Of a stretch of DNA of 9,812 bases, positions 1 to 5,585 are shown piece by piece. Position 1 is the first letter of the stretch; each line of letters starts with the position of its first letter. The stretch is from Promethearchaeota archaeon. Its GTDB lineage: Archaea > Asgardarchaeota > Lokiarchaeia > Sigyniarchaeales > Promethearchaeaceae. Made by a program: the position numbers and the translations under genes. The stretch lies in contig WJKO01000554.1 in assembly GCA_014729055.1 (NCBI GenBank), positions 1-9,812 on the forward strand. Reading direction: 5' to 3'. Below the pieces are notes generated by a model. That model ran no database searches. It saw only the letters and a program-made list of their open reading frames with translations, and was not told the origin of the DNA.

Positions 1-1504
1 CTATTACAACTCGGACTTTTTTATAAAAACGATTCTCTTGATTTTTCGCCGTTGAAGTTCTTAAACGGAAAATGAGATTCAGATGATATACTTTGGCAAT
101 GGAAACTTGTTCTATTTCTTGAGTTACAGGATTCCAAACAGATTCAAATTGAATCGGATCATCGGCGTATCTTAATAATTCTTTTACATTAAAGCGCATA
201 ATATTGGCTATATTTCCGTGCCTTGTATGAATTTCCCCGATCTCATCGTTATATAAGGTAAAGACTTTTTTATACAGAAATACTTTCTCCGGTTTTCCTT
301 TGCTTTCAATAATACTCTTGTTACTCGCTTCCCTAATCTTCTTCACTTCTGGTGGAACTTCTTTCATCTTCAAGAAATGCATCGACTCTCTGTAATCTCC
401 GATCTGACGGTCATTATAACTATCAATGATATCGACTTTTCGATCGGGTATTAATACACCAACTGCCTTTTTTGATATTGCTTTTACGTTATCTTTTATA
501 CGATCTTTTAGCATATAGATGACAATAGCCACTAAAATAAATGGAATTGAATTTTCCTCAAAATTGGATAACAATAGGAAGCCCAAGAATAAGGACATAA
601 ACATGGCAAGCCCCGCCGCTACGGAATAAAACATTTCTAAAGCCGAGGACCGTGGATCATTTTGTTTCTCAGTTAAATATAATACGCCTTGAACAAATTT
701 TTTCAATATACTTTCCCAATAACTAAAACTTTCATTCTGCTTTTCTTTTTTAATAATTAACTGGCTCTTTATTTGTTTGCGATGATCTTGCTCCCGTTCG
801 ATAATTTGAACCATTTTTTTCTTTACTTTGGGTTCAATCTTGGATAAAAATAGTTTTAAGGCTTTAGTAACCCAGCTTTCAATCTGTAGGCTGATATAAT
901 CGTCCGAAAAGTTAAATGTTTCCCTTAATTGTTCAGGAATGTGGGCAGTCATAAAAGACTTTCTTAACTTGACCATTTTTTCTTGAAGTTCCTCTATTCT
1001 TGAGAGATATTCATAAACTGCATTAAATAGGGAGACATATTGATTTTGATTGTAGAATTGATGGAAGAAGTAATTAAATTGATCGCGTAATGTTGTTTTG
1101 CAAATACAAGCTAGTAATCTTGTTTCCCGATTAATATTGCTTTTCAATTCGTCAGATATTTTTCCTTGTTCGATAGCACGCAAATTTCGGAGTACTGTTT
1201 GTATTGGCGATAGGTCGTTTTGATCATCTACAAGACCCATTACTGACATTTGAGGGGTCTTAAAGCGAATTCTATCATTTAGATCCGCAAAAAATTGATC
1301 TGAACTATAGCTTTGTTGATTAATTTGTAAAGAGCGAGGTATAAAGAAAAATGTATCCAAATAATACTTGGTTTTCTTATCAGTTGTATCCTCAAGATTG
1401 TAATCGACTTTGGCTTCAAAATTAAATAGGTCATGGCGTTCCATTGATGACTCTGTCCATTCATCAGGGCCCGATTGTTTATAATAATCGTCCAGACCTA
1501 ACAT
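1..1504 (-). CDS. Unrecognised two-helix membrane-hairpin protein, 3' end outside the window
   Basis: I read this frame by hand. It is open for 501 codons from an ATG at 1504-1502 to the left edge with no stop, so the C-terminus is missing. The ATG is the first start after an in-frame TGA. The N-terminal part is soluble, with a segment around residues 51-85 (FFFIPRSLQIN, then IRFKTPQMS) that looks like a conserved block. Residues about 160-260 are helical and highly charged (LSRIEELQEKMVKLRKS, then a Lys/Glu/Gln-rich stretch at 224-258), possibly coiled coil. Two hydrophobic helices at about 291-313 and 319-332 make a short hairpin, followed by a basic stretch (KDRIKDNVKAISKK). The remaining 160 residues are soluble. 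Both soluble parts are probably cytoplasmic. I do not recognise a family with confidence and propose no function. It is divergent from purN and shares a 277-bp spacer with it. Confidence 0.85.
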   Translation of the reverse strand, partial: MLGLDDYYKQSGPDEWTESSMERHDLFNFEAKVDYNLEDTTDKKTKYYLDTFFFIPRSLQINQQSYSSDQFFADLNDRIRFKTPQMSVMGLVDDQNDLSPIQTVLRNLRAIEQGKISDELKSNINRETRLLACICKTTLRDQFNYFFHQFYNQNQYVSLFNAVYEYLSRIEELQEKMVKLRKSFMTAHIPEQLRETFNFSDDYISLQIESWVTKALKLFLSKIEPKVKKKMVQIIEREQDHRKQIKSQLIIKKEKQNESFSYWESILKKFVQGVLYLTEKQNDPRSSALEMFYSVAAGLAMFMSLFLGFLLLSNFEENSIPFILVAIVIYMLKDRIKDNVKAISKKAVGVLIPDRKVDIIDSYNDRQIGDYRESMHFLKMKEVPPEVKKIREASNKSIIESKGKPEKVFLYKKVFTLYNDEIGEIHTRHGNIANIMRFNVKELLRYADDPIQFESVWNPVTQEIEQVSIAKVYHLNLIFRLRTSTAKNQENRFYKKVRVVI

Positions 1505-1662
1505 CCGCGATACTACTCTCTCATTTATTCAAATATATAATATATATCGATATAGGAAATATATATTTAATACTCCTTTATAAAGGTAATCTATATCTCT
1601 AACTTTATTTTAATTCTAAAGAAATTGTTTGTATGAAATAAAGAAAACACAGCTTGAAAAAC

Positions 1663-1722
1663 TTAATTGAATAAAATTTAATTGAATAAAACTTAACGGA
1701 ATCAAAATTAAAATCAATAAAA
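1663..1722. repeat. Degenerate 15-bp tandem repeat, four units
   Basis: Four consecutive 15-bp units are in phase: TTAATTGAATAAAAT (1663), TTAATTGAATAAAAC (1678), TTAACGGAATCAAAA (1693) and TTAAAATCAATAAAA (1708). The first two differ at one base and the later ones are increasingly diverged. Further CAATAAAA-type pieces continue out of phase to about 1765. There are no unique spacers, so this is not CRISPR-like. It is either decayed slippage sequence or a set of protein-binding sites upstream of purN. Confidence 0.65.
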
Positions 1723-1745
1723 TAATAAAATGAATCAATAAAATC

Positions 1746-1753
1746 TATAAATA
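1746..1753 (+). promoter_or_regulatory. Probable TATA box of purN
   Basis: TATAAATA is the best archaeal TATA-like match near the gene. A start of transcription about 25 bp downstream would fall near 1772-1776, giving a leader of fewer than 15 bases before the TTG at 1782. The upstream context is uniformly A/T-rich, so chance matches are possible. Confidence 0.4.
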
Positions 1754-1768
1754 CTCAATAAAATAATT

Positions 1769-1774
1769 GGTGAT
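1769..1774 (+). promoter_or_regulatory. Ribosome binding site that decides the purN start
   Basis: GGTGAT is complementary to six bases at the conserved 3' end of archaeal 16S rRNA. It lies 7 bases before the TTG at 1782. It overlaps the alternative GTG start at 1770, so using that start would exclude the site. If transcription begins at the TATA-predicted position, the site would be partly outside the mRNA; the two predictions are slightly in tension. Confidence 0.5.
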
Positions 1775-1781
1775 TTCAGAA

Positions 1782-2405
1782 TTGATTAAGATTGGAATTA
1801 TTGCATCAGGATCTGGGAGCAATGCGGAAGCGATAATGGAAGCTTGTGAAGAAGGTGGAGTCAAAGGAAAAGGGAAAGTTGTCGTATTGATCAGTAATAA
1901 GAAAGATGCTTATTGTCTAAAAAGAGCCGAAAATCATAATATTCCTGCGATTCTAATTCAGAGCAAAGATTTTAAAGGAACGAGGGAAGACTATGACAAA
2001 CTGGTGGTTGAAGCATTAAAAAAATATGACGTTCAATTAGTTTGTTTAGCGGGTTACATGCGACTTGTATCACCTTATTTCTTAGAAACCTTTAAAGATT
2101 CTGTATTAAACATTCATCCAGCATTATTGCCAAGCTTTCCCGGCATGCATGGTTATAAGGATGCAATAGATTATGGAGTGAAAATAAGCGGATGTACAGT
2201 ACATTTTGTTGATGAGAAAATGGATCATGGACCAATAATTGTGCAAAAGACGCTTGAAGTCAAGTTTGAGGATACAGAGGAAACACTTAAAGAACGCGGC
2301 TTAATATTAGAACATGAAGCATTTCCTGAAGCTGTACAATTGTTTTGTGAAGATCGTCTAGAAATCATTGGTCGAAAAGTTAAAATTAAACGAAAAGATA
2401 AATGA
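1782..2405 (+). CDS. purN: Phosphoribosylglycinamide formyltransferase (GART), folate-dependent
   Basis: The enzyme transfers the formyl group of 10-formyltetrahydrofolate to glycinamide ribonucleotide, the third step of de novo purine synthesis, in the cytoplasm. Starting at TTG 1782 gives 207 residues, beginning MIKIGIIASGSGSN as family members do; longer in-frame starts exist at TTG 1767 and GTG 1770. The GAR-phosphate-binding loop GSGSN is at residues 10-14. The catalytic set is complete: Asn110 and His112 in NIHPALLP, His141 in GCTVHF, and Asp148 in MDHGPI. Length equals the usual bacterial enzyme (about 210). The C-terminus is basic (KVKIKRKDK). No other pur gene is in the window. The deacetylase-fold gene begins 55 bp downstream on the same strand and could be cotranscribed, although nothing links the two functions. 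Confidence 0.95.
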   Translation: MIKIGIIASGSGSNAEAIMEACEEGGVKGKGKVVVLISNKKDAYCLKRAENHNIPAILIQSKDFKGTREDYDKLVVEALKKYDVQLVCLAGYMRLVSPYFLETFKDSVLNIHPALLPSFPGMHGYKDAIDYGVKISGCTVHFVDEKMDHGPIIVQKTLEVKFEDTEETLKERGLILEHEAFPEAVQLFCEDRLEIIGRKVKIKRKDK

Positions 2406-2460
2406 AACGAGAGAGTTTATGGGTTATTTGATAAATCTATTTGAAATGAGATTATAAAAT

Positions 2461-3306
2461 ATGAAACCGATAACTGCCGTTTATTTTCATGACCTTTTTA
2501 ATAAAAAGATTTGGGATATCATCAATAACAAGTTCCAAAATTTTCCACAAATAATGCAAAAACAATTAAATAGCCAGAATGTTAAATTGATTAAGCCGCC
2601 ATTAATTTCTGAAAAGGATATACTCAAATTCCATTCAGACAATTATTTCAACCAAGTTAAACGGCGATGGGATTATAAAGGTGCACGGCTGACTGTTGGT
2701 GGATGTGTAGATGCAGCAGTGAAAATAATGGACACAAAATATCATAATGCACTCTGTTTTGGCGTCGCGGCGGGTCATCATGCAGAACGGAATTATGCTT
2801 GGGGCGGAACATATCTTTCAGTTTCAGGTGGAATAATTACTAAATTAGAGGAAAGGTTTGGCTCAGATATTCGAATAGCGATTTTAGATACAGATTCCCA
2901 TCATGGTAATGGAACGAGGGATATATGTTTGGGCCATAATAATGTTCTTCATGTGTGTTTTTGTAGTTCTGATGTTGTTGAAGAAAATGGAACTAAAATA
3001 TGTGTTGATTCTGGATATAAAACAACTGATGAAAAATACCTAAAGCTTATAGAATCCGAATTCATTAAGAGAATAGAAACCTTCAAACCAGAAATTATTA
3101 TCCATTTATTAGGTCATGATACCGCACAAGGTGATTATGGAAATCGTGGTTTATCCAAAGAATTTTTTTTAAGGTTAGTACATCGCATTAAGAAGAAATC
3201 TGAAGAAATTTGTTATGGAAAATATTTGATAAACACTCATGGCGGGAGCAATTTAGATATTTGCGAATATATACACCCAAGAATCATCGATATATTAGCA
3301 GAATAG
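2461..3306 (+). CDS. Histone-deacetylase-fold (arginase/deacetylase superfamily) protein lacking the catalytic tyrosine
   Basis: Family members remove acyl groups from acetyl-lysine or acetyl-polyamines with a zinc ion. The 281-residue protein shows the catalytic histidine pair GHHA (His106-His107), the metal site DTDSHHGNGT (Asp145, His147) and the second metal Asp220 in GHDTAQGD, so zinc binding looks intact. The usual glycine-rich motif ending in the transition-state tyrosine (GGGY) is replaced by THGGSNLD, with Ser263 in the tyrosine position. The GFCxFNN loop after GHHA is also altered to a GGTYLSVSGG-like sequence. Length is below that of typical HDACs (about 350 or more), and the N-terminus (AVYFHDLFNKKIW) is atypical. 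Activity may be weak or on another substrate, or the protein may only bind acyl groups. The ATG start is the first residue of the reading frame. The final codons lie in a 17-bp tandem repeat. Confidence 0.8.
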   Translation: MKPITAVYFHDLFNKKIWDIINNKFQNFPQIMQKQLNSQNVKLIKPPLISEKDILKFHSDNYFNQVKRRWDYKGARLTVGGCVDAAVKIMDTKYHNALCFGVAAGHHAERNYAWGGTYLSVSGGIITKLEERFGSDIRIAILDTDSHHGNGTRDICLGHNNVLHVCFCSSDVVEENGTKICVDSGYKTTDEKYLKLIESEFIKRIETFKPEIIIHLLGHDTAQGDYGNRGLSKEFFLRLVHRIKKKSEEICYGKYLINTHGGSNLDICEYIHPRIIDILAE

Positions 3307-3339
3307 ATATATTAGCAGAATAGATATATTAGCAGAATA
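3289..3339. repeat. 17-bp tandem repeat, three perfect copies, at the end of the deacetylase-fold gene
   Basis: GATATATTAGCAGAATA occurs at 3289-3305, 3306-3322 and 3323-3339 without a mismatch. The first copy supplies the last codons (Asp-Ile-Leu-Ala-Glu) and most of the TAG stop. The other two are downstream, so the reading frame is unaffected. The absence of divergence indicates a recent slippage expansion, or selection. Confidence 0.9.
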
Positions 3340-3341
3340 GA

Positions 3342-3375
3342 ATAATTTTCTAGCCTAGATAATTTTCTAGCCTCG
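3342..3375. repeat. 17-bp tandem repeat, two copies, at the end of the minus-strand pseudo-GTPase gene
   Basis: ATAATTTTCTAGCCTAG (3342-3358) is followed directly by ATAATTTTCTAGCCTCG (3359-3375), with one mismatch. The second copy contains the stop codon (3369-3367) of the minus-strand gene. The unit is unrelated in sequence to the neighbouring triple repeat but has the same 17-bp length, and only two bases separate the arrays. The ATTTTC runs could help end plus-strand transcripts. Confidence 0.85.
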
Positions 3376-4560
3376 ATAAGCAATATCCTCATTAAAAAAC
3401 TTTTTATAACATTTACAGCAAGGAATCCCAAAACTAATTGCTTTAGGATTGTGTATGTTACTATGCTTGGCTTTATCCAGATATTCCAATAAGCGATCCC
3501 TCAACGCCCTTCTGGAAGATTCTTCGTTGAAATAAAATGCCACCAAATAAGAACGATGATTCTCCGATCCACAGACAGGACAAGTATTATAAAACTGCAG
3601 AAATTCTTCAAATATTTCATGTTCTTCTTCAGATAATGCATTTTCTAATTTGTCAAAACTACTATCGTGTCCATCCCGCATAATATTCCTTAATCTGTCC
3701 AATTCACGGAGCATTTCATCCCTAAGGCTTCCAAGACTCCCATTGTCACTATTAAATCTTCTATTATCATTACTTGGGAATGGAATTGCAGGACTCCGGC
3801 TGTGTGGAGGAGGCGGGATCCTTCGAGGACGATACACCACTGCTCGGAGCTCTCTCTGAAGTATTTGCCTTGTATTAGTTATTTGAGGTGGAGGAGGAGG
3901 TAAATAATCCCGGATCCTGATTCTATACAAACTATCATATAAATCTGTGTTACTTTCATCTGTATTATAATCGTTCTCATCATTTAGCCGGCTCGTGCAG
4001 AATTCTAATCGTTCTCGCAATTCTTCTGCGGGTGTCTGGATCTCCCCAATAGCTCTATCAAAAACTAGATTTTGGCACATTTGCTTAATTATATTGTGAT
4101 CCAAACGTGATTCTGGTGAAAGTATATAATATCCTTGTAAATAGTTTAGATCAACAAATTCGCTGATATCACCCTCAGAAACTAAACTATCCTCCGTATA
4201 ATTAATACCTATGAGATAGATCAAGCAACTTGATGTGTTATTTCGAACGAGATCAATCCATAAATAGACTGTTTCCCAACTCTCTAAAATCAAAAAATCA
4301 AAGAAAATCAATGATATTGAAGCACCGCGACAATATAAAGGTAAAATGTGGAAATATCGGTTCATGGGAACAAAATCCCATATCTGTAATTTACATGTAA
4401 TATTATGAGTGATTTCTTGCTCAACTACTCCAAAGTTCACACCTATTGAATAGTGGTTATTTGGGGGCATATCTATTATTGAAAGATCACGAATAACCTC
4501 ACTTTTATTTACACTGGGATTACCCAAACAAATACTCTTATATAAGTATGAACTAGACAT
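3367..4560 (-). CDS. Rab/Ras-like pseudo-GTPase with proline-rich linker and C-terminal zinc-ribbon-like module
   Basis: Residues 5-170 follow the Rab fold: YKSICLGNPSVNKS (G1), YSIGVNFGV (like the Rab TIGVDFG region), KLQIWDFVPMNRY (G3) and ILPLYCRGAS. Nucleotide-binding motifs are eroded: G1 is GNPSVNKS with Asn in place of the second Gly, DxxG is DFVP, and NKxD is replaced by sequence around NYTED (120-124). Residues 178-275 form a low-complexity linker, first acidic (193-208), then Arg/Pro-rich with PPPPP (221-225) and PPPP (249-252). A charged helix covers 278-325. The tail has CPVC (Cys327, Cys330), NH (334-335) and PCCKCY (Cys381, Cys384), a probable four-cysteine zinc site. The downstream-of-start order matches the 4661-5458 protein, whose tail is clearly homologous. 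No transmembrane segment or lipidation signal is seen. Probably a cytosolic scaffold or effector; the role is unknown. Confidence 0.85.
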   Translation of the reverse strand: MSSSYLYKSICLGNPSVNKSEVIRDLSIIDMPPNNHYSIGVNFGVVEQEITHNITCKLQIWDFVPMNRYFHILPLYCRGASISLIFFDFLILESWETVYLWIDLVRNNTSSCLIYLIGINYTEDSLVSEGDISEFVDLNYLQGYYILSPESRLDHNIIKQMCQNLVFDRAIGEIQTPAEELRERLEFCTSRLNDENDYNTDESNTDLYDSLYRIRIRDYLPPPPPQITNTRQILQRELRAVVYRPRRIPPPPHSRSPAIPFPSNDNRRFNSDNGSLGSLRDEMLRELDRLRNIMRDGHDSSFDKLENALSEEEHEIFEEFLQFYNTCPVCGSENHRSYLVAFYFNEESSRRALRDRLLEYLDKAKHSNIHNPKAISFGIPCCKCYKKFFNEDIAYRG

Positions 4561-4595
4561 TTTTTGAACTCTAACATCTCTTTCAATAAATTCGG

Positions 4596-4604
4596 ATTAT
4601 AAAG
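4596..4604 (-). promoter_or_regulatory. Possible TATA box for the 397-residue pseudo-GTPase gene
   Basis: On the minus strand this reads CTTTATAAT. It is centred about 40 bp before the ATG at 4560, which would place transcription start near 4574 with a leader of about 13 bases. The presence of its own promoter in the 100-bp gap suggests the two pseudo-GTPase genes need not form one operon. The match is weak in A/T-rich DNA. Confidence 0.3.
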
Positions 4605-4660
4605 CTTATGGGATCTTTAAATATGGAATATATCACAATAGAAAATCTCTTAACTGATCA

Positions 4661-5458
4661 TTATTGCTTTCCGAAAATTTTTCTGTAACATTTGCAACAA
4701 GGAACGCCAACTTTGATTGATGTATTTCTTATTAATTGCATTGATACACCTTGAGAACCCAACTTATTCATCATCACAATCAGTATATGCTTTAATTGTT
4801 GTTTTTGTCCATCTCTATCCATATAAAAGTCCCATAAATAGGAAATATGGTTTTTTATACCACAAATAGGGCATATTGAATAGAATTCTGTGAATTTATC
4901 TAATTTTCTACGTTCCTTGGTAGATAATCCTGCCAAGGGGCGTTCATGTATTAAGGAACAGATTTCAATGAAAAGACCTTCTACTATATGTTTATCAATC
5001 AATTTATCATAAAAAAAAAATGTCGAAATGTTATCAATGTGCTCAATTTCTTGCCTAACGAATGCAATCTCCTCATCCGGGATTCTCTTTTGATTTTCTG
5101 TCCCAATGACTACTATAGGAATATCACCAGAAATTGATCTAATTGAGAGTATATAATTATGAATGTTCTCAATATAAGATGTAGAAGTTATATCGCAAAA
5201 GATAATAGCCGCACGAGCAAATTTATAAGCAGATTGTTGAATAAACTTGCAATATGCCCTTTTATGTTCATCAATATCCCAAATAATCAGCTTAAAAACG
5301 GAACCTTCCGCAAATACTTCTTTAGATGCAATATTAAAGCCAACATACGAGTTAGATTTATAATGTCGGGTAAACTCTTGTAAGAAACTTAGTTTTGCAG
5401 ATCTTGTAGAGCCTAATGCAACAACTTTATACTTATATGACAAAATTTTCTCACTCAA
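4661..5458 (-). CDS. Rab/Ras-like pseudo-GTPase with C-terminal zinc-ribbon-like module
   Basis: The protein has 265 residues. Residues 8-172 follow the small-GTPase fold: YKYKVVALGSTRSAKLSF (G1), SYVGFNI (G2 region), FKLIIWDIDEHKR (G3), AAIIFCDIT and IPIVVIGTENQKR (G4 region). Every GTP-contact motif is altered: GSTRSAKL has Ala for the second Gly and Leu for the Mg-binding Ser/Thr, DxxG is DIDE, and NKxD is TENQ. GTP hydrolysis, and probably GTP binding, are unlikely. The tail has FYSICPICGIKNH (Cys196, Cys199) and VPCCKCYRK (Cys254, Cys257), a four-cysteine site like that of the neighbouring gene, but without the long linker. The start is TTG at 5458, just after an in-frame stop; TTG at residue 6 is an alternative. 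The gene precedes 3367-4560 on the same strand with a 100-bp gap and probably arose with it by tandem duplication. Confidence 0.85.
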   Translation of the reverse strand: MSEKILSYKYKVVALGSTRSAKLSFLQEFTRHYKSNSYVGFNIASKEVFAEGSVFKLIIWDIDEHKRAYCKFIQQSAYKFARAAIIFCDITSTSYIENIHNYILSIRSISGDIPIVVIGTENQKRIPDEEIAFVRQEIEHIDNISTFFFYDKLIDKHIVEGLFIEICSLIHERPLAGLSTKERRKLDKFTEFYSICPICGIKNHISYLWDFYMDRDGQKQQLKHILIVMMNKLGSQGVSMQLIRNTSIKVGVPCCKCYRKIFGKQ

Positions 5459-5472
5459 GCATCACATGCAAA

Positions 5473-5492
5473 CTTAAATAAAAAAATTTAAG
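5473..5492. promoter_or_regulatory. 7-bp inverted repeat in the leader of the 265-residue pseudo-GTPase gene
   Basis: CTTAAAT (5473-5479) and ATTTAAG (5486-5492) flank six A bases. It lies between a TATA-like TTTAAATAG (minus strand, about 5505-5513) and the TTG start at 5458. It could be an operator or a weak leader hairpin. It contains little G/C, so chance is a real alternative. Confidence 0.25.
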
Positions 5493-5585
5493 CATCAAGA
5501 AAATCTATTTAAATTGGATCGGTTTTCTCGATGATTTTTCTGACCCACCAGACGGTTAGTTGTTTTGAAGTTATCTTGAAGATAT

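Larger units (their letters stand above)
1505..1781. promoter_or_regulatory. Divergent intergenic region before purN and the left-hand minus-strand gene
   Basis: This is a very A/T-rich spacer between two divergent genes. It contains the perfect palindrome CCTTTATAAAGG (1575-1586), whose TTTATAAA core could act as a TATA box in either direction. A run of alternating A/T (1531-1572) lies nearer the minus-strand gene. The right part is occupied by a degenerate 15-bp repeat and the purN promoter, both listed separately. I found no ORF or RNA gene here. Confidence 0.5.

Noticed and set aside
1279..1464. Minus-strand 61-codon reading frame
   Set aside because: It lies inside the 501-codon frame 1504-1 on the same strand in another phase. 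The longer frame has coding-like composition, so this is a shadow.
3289..3375. Tandem repeats as a CRISPR array
   Set aside because: The units are 17 bp, directly adjacent and without spacers, and no cas gene is present.
3650..3859. Plus-strand 69-codon reading frame opposite the proline-rich linker
   Set aside because: Its Leu/Ser/Arg/Gly-rich product is the antisense of low-complexity coding sequence. No promoter or ribosome site supports it.
5159..5383. Plus-strand 74-codon reading frame
   Set aside because: It is antisense to the small-GTPase-fold part of the 5458-4661 gene, which has clear family similarity.
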